64,000 bases of DNA from positions 36,664 through 100,663 of the forward strand of contig CAZECN010000006.1 of NCBI GenBank assembly GCA_964510575.1, written 5' to 3'. Made by a program: the position numbers and the translations under genes. This document shows, in pieces, positions 26,521-34,620 of the stretch. Position 1 is the stretch's first letter; each line of letters starts with the position of its first letter. The notes beneath the pieces are model-generated. The model had not been told where the DNA came from and ran no database searches. It saw only the letters and a list, made by a program, of their open reading frames with translations. Source of the DNA: CALKYB01 sp964510575 (GTDB lineage: Bacteria; Bdellovibrionota_C; UBA2361; SZUA-149; CALKYB01).

Positions 26521-27144
26521 CTAGTTAGTTGTAAACATGGTTCCACCACAGCGACCATCGGCAATATCTTGGCTAATCTCTATTGCAGTTGTTCCTGAAG
26601 TAGATATTGCAAATTCGTTGAAACCAATAAGCACGGCTAGAAATGTCGGTGTATTCCAAGTAGCATTTAAAGTCAGACGCCCAACCCCAACTGAATCAAA
26701 ACTCAAAGCATCAACTGAAAATGTAAATTGAGTTGGATCCAAAGAAGTAAAAGAGGAAATACGGGTCTCGGCAATTTCTTCTGCACAGGCAATAATATCA
26801 CTTTCTTGACAACCAGAGTTGCAAGCCGCAGTAGCGCCTAACTCTCGTGCCAAGCCCCAAGGCTGAGTGAGGTGAATCGAGCGGTCCACAGTAACTAGGT
26901 TAACTGTCTCGGTAAGAATCGAATAGCGCCAGATCCCAACTCCGCCATCAATAATTACAGCCAAAATTGCCAGGAATAGAATGAGAGACAAGGCAAACTC
27001 AACCATAGTTGCGCCTTTCTCATCACTGGCAAGGTTTAAACTAAGATTAGAATCAGGTGCACAGTCGGCACCGCCCTTTGAGAAAGGGGTAGGAGTTATG
27101 GTTACTCCTCGAAGGAATAGTTTATTCTTTAAAAAATTCGACAT
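26521..27144 (-). CDS. TadE-like minor pseudopilin
   Basis: 207 residues from ATG 27144 (AGG about five bases upstream). The N-terminal leader is long, about 45 residues, then EKGATMVEFALSLILFLAIL marks the TadE-type helix with the conserved Glu. The C-terminal part holds paired Cys (ACNSGCQES, CAEEIAE, GRCGG). It is first in the three-gene operon with a second TadE-like and a TadG-like gene. The upstream region contains a perfect 19-bp hairpin that may influence its expression. Confidence 0.82.
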   Translation of the reverse strand: MSNFLKNKLFLRGVTITPTPFSKGGADCAPDSNLSLNLASDEKGATMVEFALSLILFLAILAVIIDGGVGIWRYSILTETVNLVTVDRSIHLTQPWGLARELGATAACNSGCQESDIIACAEEIAETRISSFTSLDPTQFTFSVDALSFDSVGVGRLTLNATWNTPTFLAVLIGFNEFAISTSGTTAIEISQDIADGRCGGTMFTTN

Positions 27145-27236
27145 AAAACCTGCGAGTTAAAAAGTCTCACTGATTATAGCACGAAAAATACAGCTAAGAT
27201 AAAATTAAAGCCTAAGTCTTTACTATTACTCTATTT

Positions 27237-27281
27237 TTATGTCCATTTTTGTAATCCTATTCATTACAAAAATGGACATAA
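27237..27281. promoter_or_regulatory. Perfect 19-bp inverted repeat upstream of the Tad operon
   Basis: Arms 27237-27255 and 27263-27281 are exact reverse complements (one reads ttatgtccatttttgtaat) around a seven-base loop. It lies between the zinc-ribbon gene's 3' end (27351) and the first TadE start (27144). It is A/T-rich and the T-run after it on the minus strand is broken, so terminator, attenuator and operator are all possible. Confidence 0.6.
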
Positions 27282-27350
27282 CTTATACCGGACTTACTTT
27301 TCAGGCTTAACGGTTGCCACATTCTAGGGCTTCAATTGAAAACAACTCTC

Positions 27351-28067
27351 TCAATCGGCCCCAAACAACTTAGCTAAAAAATCCACCATTGTGTCTGCAT
27401 CATTACCCAGCTCAAACCCGGTTGATATCCGCCCTCTTCTCCTGTCCATTTCCTGATTGGCCGCTTTAGTTTTCTTTGCTTCCTTTTTTATTCGGGCCTT
27501 CTCTTCGTTCAAAAGACAACGCCCCTCTTCCCCACCAGCGTTGGACCACTTAATTAGCTGGTTTAACTCCCCAGCGTCTAGCCAACAACCATGGTTCCTA
27601 CAAACATCGATAATAGTCCCTGAGCGTTTACCGAAATTTCTTCTACTCATTTGCTCCATACAAACTGGGCAATCTCTATAAACAACCTTCTCCCATGGTC
27701 GCTCTGGACACCTTAGTAGCTCCAGTAAACGTGGGGTATCGACTCCTCCGGGATGAGCCTTACCCCATGCCAACAACTCTTCTAGCTCTAGTTTATCTAA
27801 AAAAATTCCCAAACAATCAGGACAGCGTTCAATTATAAACTTATAAACAATCTCAAGATCTATCGATTGAAGAGGCTTGGAGCAATCCGGACAACTACGG
27901 TCAGTCTTGGAAGACTCTAAGCCATACTTAAGCCGGCTCAGGTCCCGATCATAAGTCGTCTTGCAATACCTACAAGACAGATCTCCAACTGGAAGCGATG
28001 CCCCACAGCTTTGGCAAGCCACCTTAGGGTTGATGCTTTTTTCTCTATTTTTCCATGGTCCAACCAT
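27351..28067 (-). CDS. TFIIB-type zinc-ribbon protein
   Basis: 238 residues. Zinc ribbons are seen as CQSCGASLPVGDLSCRYC (about 18-35), CPDC ... RCPDCLGIFLDKLELEEL (about 59-97) and CPVCMEQM ... VCRNHGCWLDAGELNQL (about 132-168). The last two match the zf-TFIIB (PF13453) type, where a CPxC pair is followed by CxxCxGxWLDxxEL. Function in bacteria is unknown, perhaps nucleic-acid or protein binding. The C-terminus is Lys/Glu-rich. No Shine-Dalgarno site is visible at ATG 28067. It precedes the pseudopilin operon on the same strand by about 200 bases. Confidence 0.82.
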   Translation of the reverse strand: MVGPWKNREKSINPKVACQSCGASLPVGDLSCRYCKTTYDRDLSRLKYGLESSKTDRSCPDCSKPLQSIDLEIVYKFIIERCPDCLGIFLDKLELEELLAWGKAHPGGVDTPRLLELLRCPERPWEKVVYRDCPVCMEQMSRRNFGKRSGTIIDVCRNHGCWLDAGELNQLIKWSNAGGEEGRCLLNEEKARIKKEAKKTKAANQEMDRRRGRISTGFELGNDADTMVDFLAKLFGAD

Positions 28068-28450
28068 TAGTCAAAAGTGCTCTCATTTATATTCCAAGTT
28101 GCCAGTAACTTAACTCCACTAGATCATCGACCATTTCTAAGAATCACTTGATCAAACAACTCATAGAAAAATTATTAAACTCAGGTAGTTAGCCTCAAAA
28201 ATAGTTTTAGAGGAACTAGGGGGCACAATAAAACAAATATTGGCCTTTTCTATGTTAAACTTTATCTCAGCTAAAATTACAGAGAAGAAACTCGTTTTGC
28301 TCTTTAAAAATTTCATATGGAAGTTCGTGAAGCAAAAAAGGTTTTTAATAACTTTCTAAATCGAATTAGCTATTCCCTCTAAAAGATTGAACTGGAGAAT
28401 TCTAAATTAGAACTTTCCCGTTCAGTCTTTTAAACGAGAGGATTGCTATC
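28068..28450 (+). promoter_or_regulatory. 383-base spacer with a 24-bp imperfect hairpin before an unknown gene
   Basis: No gene is visible. At 28381-28404 and 28408-28431, two 24-base arms pair with 20 Watson-Crick, two G-U and two mismatched pairs around a three-base loop. The stem ends 20 bases before ATG 28451, just ahead of its ribosome-binding site (gagagga). It could act as an attenuator, mRNA-stability element or terminator for read-through (the 3' arm ends in tttt). Confidence 0.5.
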
Positions 28451-29194
28451 ATGGATATTTCCAACCCTTTAGACACAAGCTTTGAATCGACTATATTACT
28501 TCTTAGCCCGTTGCCGTTTATACAAGATGACATCAACGGTGCTTTTGAAATTTATGAAAGCCAACAAACTAGGCCAACCTGGGTTAAAAAAACCAGTAGA
28601 AATAATAGCAACAGGGTAAACACAGGTATAACTTCTGCGATTCAATCGAAACGAAGGTTTGAAAGAGAGTTACCTGAACAGGTAGTTACTATTGCAAAGA
28701 AGTCTCAACTTCAGCTTAGTAGCTCTCTAATATTTTCTTTCGCAAACCTAAATTGCGAAGATACCTCAAGGCCGCTTTTCTTTAAAACACCCAGGGCGCG
28801 TCTTTCTCAAACCCAACGTGTTGAAAGAATAAAGAGGCAAATGAACTTTGCCGCTAAGTATGCCGAGAAAAATTGGTCAAGAGGGTTAAGTAGCTTAACT
28901 TTTAGAGTTAACAAAGAGGAGTGTTTTTGGGTCTATTTTTATTATCTTTGTGAATGGATAAACAAGGAGCATCCAGACCTGTCCAAATCCTTCAAAGATA
29001 CTTTTCAAAGCTCAATGGTAAGTTTAGCTGCACCTGGTTTAAAAGATAGTAGCTACTCTGTGTCCAAAGACTGGTCCGAAAAACTACAGGCCGCTGCTAA
29101 CATTATATCCCAGCTGCCTCCTGACAACTATCAGACATTTCCAGTTCGGCGCCTTCTGCCCCTCGTATTGGCAAATCACATCCGTGAACAATAG
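28451..29194 (+). CDS. Unknown protein, 247 residues
   Basis: ATG 28451 is preceded by GAGAGGA about nine bases upstream. The protein has no signal peptide or clear membrane helix. It is basic in the first half (around 45-75 and 110-135, e.g. RVERIKRQMNFAAKYAEKNW) and alternates helical stretches with aromatic residues (CFWVYFYYLCEWINKEHP at about 158-175). No domain is recognised. It is preceded by a strong hairpin and followed by an intrinsic terminator, so it is a single-gene unit. Confidence 0.6.
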   Translation: MDISNPLDTSFESTILLLSPLPFIQDDINGAFEIYESQQTRPTWVKKTSRNNSNRVNTGITSAIQSKRRFERELPEQVVTIAKKSQLQLSSSLIFSFANLNCEDTSRPLFFKTPRARLSQTQRVERIKRQMNFAAKYAEKNWSRGLSSLTFRVNKEECFWVYFYYLCEWINKEHPDLSKSFKDTFQSSMVSLAAPGLKDSSYSVSKDWSEKLQAAANIISQLPPDNYQTFPVRRLLPLVLANHIREQ

Positions 29195-29217
29195 CCAAGA
29201 GGTTTTTCCTCCCATTT

Positions 29218-29251
29218 GCGGAAACATAAGCTTCACGTCTTCCGCCTTTTT
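29218..29251 (+). terminator. Intrinsic terminator after the unknown 247-residue gene
   Basis: Arms gcggaa (29218-29223) and ttccgc (29240-29245) close a 16-base loop and are followed by a short T-run (29247-29251). The stem is only six bases, so moderate strength. Confidence 0.5.
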
Positions 29252-29334
29252 CCATTTCCTGCCGTTTGATTTAATGCTTTGCTCTGACTAGGCTAGAGGC
29301 AAGAAAAATAAACTCAAGGCAATAAGCAACTCTA

Positions 29335-30972
29335 ATGAAACTAATTTCAAGAATTTTAATTTTCTTTCTTCTACTTTCTAGCACTGCGCAATCCGAACAG
29401 GCCTCAACAGCTACTTCAAAGACTACTGCATCAAAAACCACTACTTCAAAACCGAAAAATCTTATTGTCTTAGTTGGCGATGGCATGGGCCCTCAGCAAA
29501 TTGGTTTAGCTGCACTTTATGCCAAAGAAGCCCCAAAGGGAGCCCATTCTCTAGCAATAGAGCGTTTCATGGATAAAGGTGAAACCGGAGTTGTTTTAAC
29601 CAACCCCGAAAACGGCTTGGTTGTGGATTCAGCTTGTAGCATGACTCAGTTTTCAACTGGTAAGCGAAGTGGCTCACAAATGGTCGGACTTGATAGTGAC
29701 GGCAATCCTGCCGAAACTATGCTTGAGAAAGCAAAGGCTCTTGGAAAATCAGTCGGTCTAGTGACCGATACAAGACTGACACACGCAACTCCTGCTTCTT
29801 TTGCTTCCCACCAACCCATTCGCTACAAAGAAAATAAAATAGCTGAAGACCTTTTGCTGAAAAAAGTTGATGTGCTTTTTGGGGGAGGCGCTAGACATTT
29901 TCTTCCAAAGGCTGTGAATGAGAAGGGCTCCACTCTTCGAAAAAACTACAAAAAGCTAACAGGATTTAAGGGAAAGTTTAAGTCTAAGCGAAAAGATGAA
30001 AATGACTTAGTCACAATTGCCGAAGAATACGGCTATCAGGTTAGCTTCAACAAAAGTAAATTACTCGCGGCTAAGACACTTCCACATCTTGGTTTATTTG
30101 CAATTTCAGGACTACCGGATGCAATTACAACCAAGAAACTCTCTCAAACTGGTGATTTAAATATCCCAACACTGAGGGAGATGACAGCAAAGGCTTTGGA
30201 TCTTCTATCCAGTAACGAGAAGGGGTTTTTCTTAATGGTAGAAGCAGGCCAGATAGACTGGGCCGGTCACGAAAATGATGCTGGTAGGCTTCTTAATGAA
30301 CTATTACGTCTGGACTCTGTGGTAGACCTAGTTTTGGAATGGGCTAAAGACAGAACCGATACCCTAGTGGTTCTCACTGCAGACCATGAAACTGGCTCCT
30401 TTGGTTTTAGCTACTCGGGCTATCAACTACCTAAGGGTAAAAAACTCTCAGGATCTGCCTTTAAAAATTCTATTTTCAAACCCATTTACAACTTCATAGA
30501 TCCTTCAAACCTAGATCGACTATTTAACCAACAAAGTACACTGGTCGAAGTTTTGGAAGACTTTGAAGATCTAAGCTACTCTAAGCGTAGCCCTAAAGCT
30601 TTGGCTCGAATGGTTACTGATGCTACTGGTTTTTTCTTCTCACGAGATTCGGCCAAAAAAGTACTAGAGGAGCACTACAATGAATTTTATGACAGCGATC
30701 ACAAACAGCTTAGTCAGAAGACAGTGCCTCACATTCACGACTTCTCAGCATTCTATCCTTACATTGGAAACAACAGGGCAGTTTTAGTAGCGAGAGGGCT
30801 GGCAAAAGAACAGGGGGTAGTTTGGGGAACTGGAACACACACATCAACTCCAGTCTTAATAACTGCAGTTGGACCAAGCTCTGCAACTAAAGATTTTAAA
30901 GGGTTAATGCATATGTCTGAAGCTGGGCGACTCGTGATGGATGCCGCAGGACTAAGTAGTTCTAGTAAATAA
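29335..30972 (+). CDS. phoA: Alkaline phosphatase, PhoA family
   Basis: 545 residues with a signal peptide (about 1-20) and a Ser/Thr-rich linker. The core begins KNLIVLVGDGMGPQQIGLAA (metal-binding Asp near residue 49). The nucleophile is Ser99 in VVDSACSMTQFSTGKR. Further metal ligands are seen in VEAGQIDWAGHENDAGR, LTADHETGSF and GTGTHTSTPVLI, as in E. coli PhoA-type enzymes. It hydrolyses phosphomonoesters in the periplasm or at the surface to free phosphate. The convergent neighbour is an OprP/OprO-type porin, which fits a phosphate-starvation role, but I see no clear Pho box. The active-site DSACS differs slightly from the more usual DSAAS. Confidence 0.94.
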   Translation: MKLISRILIFFLLLSSTAQSEQASTATSKTTASKTTTSKPKNLIVLVGDGMGPQQIGLAALYAKEAPKGAHSLAIERFMDKGETGVVLTNPENGLVVDSACSMTQFSTGKRSGSQMVGLDSDGNPAETMLEKAKALGKSVGLVTDTRLTHATPASFASHQPIRYKENKIAEDLLLKKVDVLFGGGARHFLPKAVNEKGSTLRKNYKKLTGFKGKFKSKRKDENDLVTIAEEYGYQVSFNKSKLLAAKTLPHLGLFAISGLPDAITTKKLSQTGDLNIPTLREMTAKALDLLSSNEKGFFLMVEAGQIDWAGHENDAGRLLNELLRLDSVVDLVLEWAKDRTDTLVVLTADHETGSFGFSYSGYQLPKGKKLSGSAFKNSIFKPIYNFIDPSNLDRLFNQQSTLVEVLEDFEDLSYSKRSPKALARMVTDATGFFFSRDSAKKVLEEHYNEFYDSDHKQLSQKTVPHIHDFSAFYPYIGNNRAVLVARGLAKEQGVVWGTGTHTSTPVLITAVGPSSATKDFKGLMHMSEAGRLVMDAAGLSSSSK

Positions 30973-30997
30973 AAAAGCGGGCTCTACTTGAGCCCGC
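30971..30997 (-). terminator. Intrinsic terminator of the porin gene
   Basis: Arms gcgggctc (30977-30984) and gagcccgc (30990-30997) form a perfect eight-base GC-rich stem with a five-base loop. Read on the minus strand it is followed by a T6 run (30971-30976). It also follows directly the phosphatase stop on plus, where no T-run exists. Confidence 0.8.
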
Positions 30998-31113
30998 CAT
31001 CATCAACCACCACCCCATAAATTCTTTATTTAAGGCCCCTATTTTTGTTCTCTTCGGCTTTTCAAAAGCTTTCTCATCACAAGTATGCTTACAGTCAAAG
31101 TTAACATTTTGAT

Positions 31114-32205
31114 CTATAGCCTCTGAGTAAAAATAAAATCTACCCGAATATCATCCTCTGAACTTCCACCATCGACCACGGTGTTGTCAGCCAAGGTGAC
31201 TCCCAATTGAAGTTTGGACCAGTGGCCGTTTAGATAATGAGTTCCCACAATGGTGTGCTCTGTTGGTTCTTCAAGTTCATCACGACCGATTGTAGAAAAC
31301 TGATAGCCAAGTTCAAAAGCGCCTAAGTTATATCCAACCTGAGCTAAAACTCCGACCACATCTTCTTCAAATAGATCATTATCTCGACTTTGCCAGTGAA
31401 CTTCAGAGTTCAGTGAAAAGCCCTCTACCCTTAGTCCAGCATCGAGGTTTATGCTGAAAATCTCTTGGTCTTCGTTTTCAGCGTAAAAAGATCCTAGCCC
31501 AATAGTTCCAGCTAGCTGGCCCGAATCTCTAAGATCACTCTCTTCAATTCTACTGCCATAGTCCCCTAGGTTGAGCCATACTTGTCCGGAGACTAGAAGG
31601 TCAGTGTCATCAGCCACGACATTTTGCCCTTCTCCGTTGAATACACCAATAGCATAGCCAGCTTTATTACTGGCTCCATGGAACATCGCTCCTCGATCTC
31701 TTCCGGGAGCTAATATTTCTGTGACCAGAGAACGTTTAGTAGTTAAAAGTTGATAGCCTTCGGCTAATTGTTGCCTAGAGTAAGGTGCTCTAGTTTGACC
31801 AATTCGAAGTCTAGCATGATCACTAAAATTGATTTGGGCCCAACCATCTAGCAAAGCTCCGCCATCTTCGTCGCTACCCTGCTCACCATCCACAAAGTCA
31901 TACTCCAGCATGTAGCTAACCTTGCCACCAAGAGCATCACCACTAGCTTCTAGCCTGGCAGAAAAGATATCGAAGTTAAAATCATTGTCCCCTTGATCAA
32001 CATCAACATAACTAGCACCAGCCTGAATCTGGGCATTTAAAGTAAGAGAAGCTTTGTCATTGGCTATTCTGAAGCCATTGTCATATCCGACAGAAACTCC
32101 TGATGGCTGGGCATCAGCTAGTAAGTTAGTCTCTGGCATTGCGATGGCTTCTGCCCCAATAATCAAACTGGTAGCAGCCAATAACTGAAGTGCTGTTTTA
32201 TTCAT
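31114..32205 (-). CDS. Phosphate-selective porin O/P-type outer-membrane protein
   Basis: 363 residues. The signal peptide ends near GAEAIA (22), followed by a beta-barrel with the family pattern: GFRIANDKASLTLNAQIQAG near the N-terminus, DAHLR-like RLRIGQTRAPYSRQQLAEGY in the middle (about 136-155), and a C-terminal strand ending in FIFTQRL. OprP/OprO-type porins bring phosphate or polyphosphate across the outer membrane. A strong Shine-Dalgarno region (GGGGAGGGAAGG) precedes ATG 32205. It is convergent with the phosphatase and shares the spacer with the terminator. Confidence 0.88.
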   Translation of the reverse strand: MNKTALQLLAATSLIIGAEAIAMPETNLLADAQPSGVSVGYDNGFRIANDKASLTLNAQIQAGASYVDVDQGDNDFNFDIFSARLEASGDALGGKVSYMLEYDFVDGEQGSDEDGGALLDGWAQINFSDHARLRIGQTRAPYSRQQLAEGYQLLTTKRSLVTEILAPGRDRGAMFHGASNKAGYAIGVFNGEGQNVVADDTDLLVSGQVWLNLGDYGSRIEESDLRDSGQLAGTIGLGSFYAENEDQEIFSINLDAGLRVEGFSLNSEVHWQSRDNDLFEEDVVGVLAQVGYNLGAFELGYQFSTIGRDELEEPTEHTIVGTHYLNGHWSKLQLGVTLADNTVVDGGSSEDDIRVDFIFTQRL

Positions 32206-32439
32206 GAACCTTCCCTCCCCTCAAAGTAAACCTCTCAACAAAGTCATCCCTACAAAAAATAGGCAGTAAAAGGGTAAGGGGCTGGTGCTCATCTCGCAAT
32301 GGAGAAAATGCTGTTTGATAAGTTTAAGCAAAAGAAAAAAGTTAGATGAAGTAACTTTACTTTAAATTACAGTTACATTGAGGGATGTTTTAACTTTAAA
32401 CAACTTGAAGCAAAGTTTACAAACAGGAAGAAAATAAAC

Positions 32440-34305
32440 TCAAGCAACCTTTAGCCTTGTCTCTAGATTTCTATAGCTTTGTTGCTTCAAAAGCATTTCA
32501 CTCACGGAGGCATCTAGGTCTTCCAGGTATCCTGTAATTGTCTCCAAAGGGTTAATTTCTTCTTTACCCTTCACTATCTTTTTAACCAGATTGAAGCTCT
32601 CATCCTCTAAAGCTTCAATAAACAGCGGTGCTTTATTTGTCACCTCTTCAGCTATTTCATCATTATCAGCCGGGTACCAAAGAACAAAGGCAACTTCTAA
32701 GTTTTTGTTTTTAAGTTCCATCTGACAGCCATCAGCAAGATATATCTCAAGATACATCTTATCTACTTTTCGAGAAGAAGGTATTTTTACAAAAGAATAA
32801 TACCTTTCAGGCTCGTATTCCCTAATCAGACTTGAGTGAAAAATAGAATTTAATAAAATAAGGTTGTTCCTTGAAATATCCTGACTACCGTTTAGCTTGG
32901 CAAAGGAGCGGTGGATCAACTCCTCCATTAAATACCCAGAGGCCCCTGCATATTCTGGTTTCAAAAGCTTGATCCCTTTTTTCCCAAAAGAGGCCTTAAG
33001 ACTAGTCTTATTAATCTTAACAAAGGATCTTCTCAAAAGCAGACCACAAACCAAAGAGGTTAAAGGAATAGCCAAAGCCAAACCTGACATAAATTCAGCT
33101 TTACCCGGAGAGTTATCTTGCAGCAAATAATCCGCCATTATCAGCGAAGAGATTCCAATTGCGGAACCAGACACTCCCAAGCGATAGCGATCTTGCTTAT
33201 TTCTACCGGCTAGAAAGGCTCCCAGATAACAACCAAGAAAACTGGGAATGATTCCTAAGACTACAGTAAGGCAAAAAAGCTCCAAACTGAAATCGGAAAA
33301 GATATCGACATTTTTAAAGGAGTTGTAAAAAAATAAAGGCAAGCAAACTACTTTAACAAAGTTCCCACCTATCTTTTTAACCTGAACACCAACATATGGA
33401 ATACTTCCCACTAAAACGCCCAACAAAAGGGCGCAAATGATTCCCCCATGAAAAAGCTTCTCCAGAACCGAACTAGAAAAAACCACCAGCATGATAACCA
33501 GCGAAGACATTTCAAAGGAGCTAATCTGCCTTCTTGATAAAAACTTCGAAATATTCTCTCCGTAAAAGAAAGAGATACTACCCGCAACCAAAACCAAGGT
33601 GACCAGCGACAGCGACTGCGTAATTGGCCCAAATACTTGCTTATGCTCTCCGACAATATACTGGCTAGCAACAATTGAGAATATACCCCAGCTAATCAGC
33701 TCATTAAGAACCTGAGAGGATGTCACTACCGTACCAAAGGGGGTTCTCCGAATATTGGCAGTGTCAAGAATATCGTCAATTAAGGCTAACGGTGCGACCG
33801 AAAAAGCCAAAGCACAAGCGAATATGAAACTAGGAGTATAGAAACTAGCGTCGAACAAGCCTAGAGGTGCAAAAATATCCCCAGTGATCATCTTGCCAAT
33901 CAACACGGTCACGCCCAATGGAGCCAAAAAACTAAACAGGCCAACCAAAAGAGCAGGTTTCCACTGAGCTACTGCTAGCCTGATGTTTAAGGAAAATCCG
34001 TTTTGAAGAATCTTAAAGATGACAGCAATCCAGGCCAACTCACTTATTTCAAGAGAGAACAAACCGAGACCTGTCCTAGGACTAAGCAAAAGAGCAACAA
34101 AGATCAGAGCAAATAGGTCAGGGAGCTTAAATTTCTTGGTAACTCTCGAGCCAATTAGACTCAGACAAGAAATAGCTCCCACCTTAATCCAGTAAGCTGC
34201 AATCGATTTACCATTCAAAATATCTTGAGGAACTACAAGGAGAGTACCAAGAATCCCGCAAAAGAGAAGCAGGTAGGCCAGCGCGTTTTTATGTTTAGGC
34301 TTCAA
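32440..34305 (-). CDS. CPA2-type Na+/H+ or K+/H+ antiporter with cytoplasmic C-terminal domain
   Basis: 621 residues. The first 400 form 11-12 hydrophobic helices with the exchanger pattern SRVTKKFKLPDLFALIFVAL and ALAFSVAPLALIDDILDTA; an Asp pair near residue 177 lies where these proteins have their ion-binding Asp. The C-terminal 200 residues are soluble and contain no clear TrkA-N or TrkA-C motif. Probably a cation/proton antiporter for pH or ion balance. The start is TTG 34305 (TTG AAG CCT), since there is no ATG before the first helix. The adjacent minus-strand porin is 234 bases downstream. Confidence 0.82.
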   Translation of the reverse strand: MKPKHKNALAYLLLFCGILGTLLVVPQDILNGKSIAAYWIKVGAISCLSLIGSRVTKKFKLPDLFALIFVALLLSPRTGLGLFSLEISELAWIAVIFKILQNGFSLNIRLAVAQWKPALLVGLFSFLAPLGVTVLIGKMITGDIFAPLGLFDASFYTPSFIFACALAFSVAPLALIDDILDTANIRRTPFGTVVTSSQVLNELISWGIFSIVASQYIVGEHKQVFGPITQSLSLVTLVLVAGSISFFYGENISKFLSRRQISSFEMSSLVIMLVVFSSSVLEKLFHGGIICALLLGVLVGSIPYVGVQVKKIGGNFVKVVCLPLFFYNSFKNVDIFSDFSLELFCLTVVLGIIPSFLGCYLGAFLAGRNKQDRYRLGVSGSAIGISSLIMADYLLQDNSPGKAEFMSGLALAIPLTSLVCGLLLRRSFVKINKTSLKASFGKKGIKLLKPEYAGASGYLMEELIHRSFAKLNGSQDISRNNLILLNSIFHSSLIREYEPERYYSFVKIPSSRKVDKMYLEIYLADGCQMELKNKNLEVAFVLWYPADNDEIAEEVTNKAPLFIEALEDESFNLVKKIVKGKEEINPLETITGYLEDLDASVSEMLLKQQSYRNLETRLKVA

Positions 34306-34620
34306 GAAAACACCAATTCTACTTCTAATAAAACTTTAGGCACTTTAGTCATAGAACTAGTCTACCGCGACTTACTGGCAAATATTGCCGAAAAGCCGGA
34401 ACCAATAAGCTGTAAAGTTTTTTGTCTAGCTCCAGTATACCGATACCGGCAGTAAAGACTAGACCTTGCAAACCAATTAAGGGGAATCCCTTACAACTAT
34501 TAAGTTATTTGTTGCAATTTAGTCTTTAATTCCGACAGATTTAACTCTACCAGCTAGCTTTATTAACTCTTTTCCAATAGTATACTATACAGAGATAACC
34601 AGAATCCACGAAACCTCCGG
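34306..34620. other. Divergent promoter spacer, 315 bases
   Basis: No gene. It separates the antiporter (minus) from the sensor-like gene (plus). A tagtatacta palindrome near 34578-34587 contains TATACT, a possible -10 element for the plus-strand gene, without a good -35. Small hairpins aaggg/ccctt occur near 34481-34494. Nothing else seen. Confidence 0.3.

Noticed and set aside
32206..32439. Pho-box-like ctgtaat pattern upstream of the porin
   Set aside because: Only one partial half-site; no second repeat at the right spacing.
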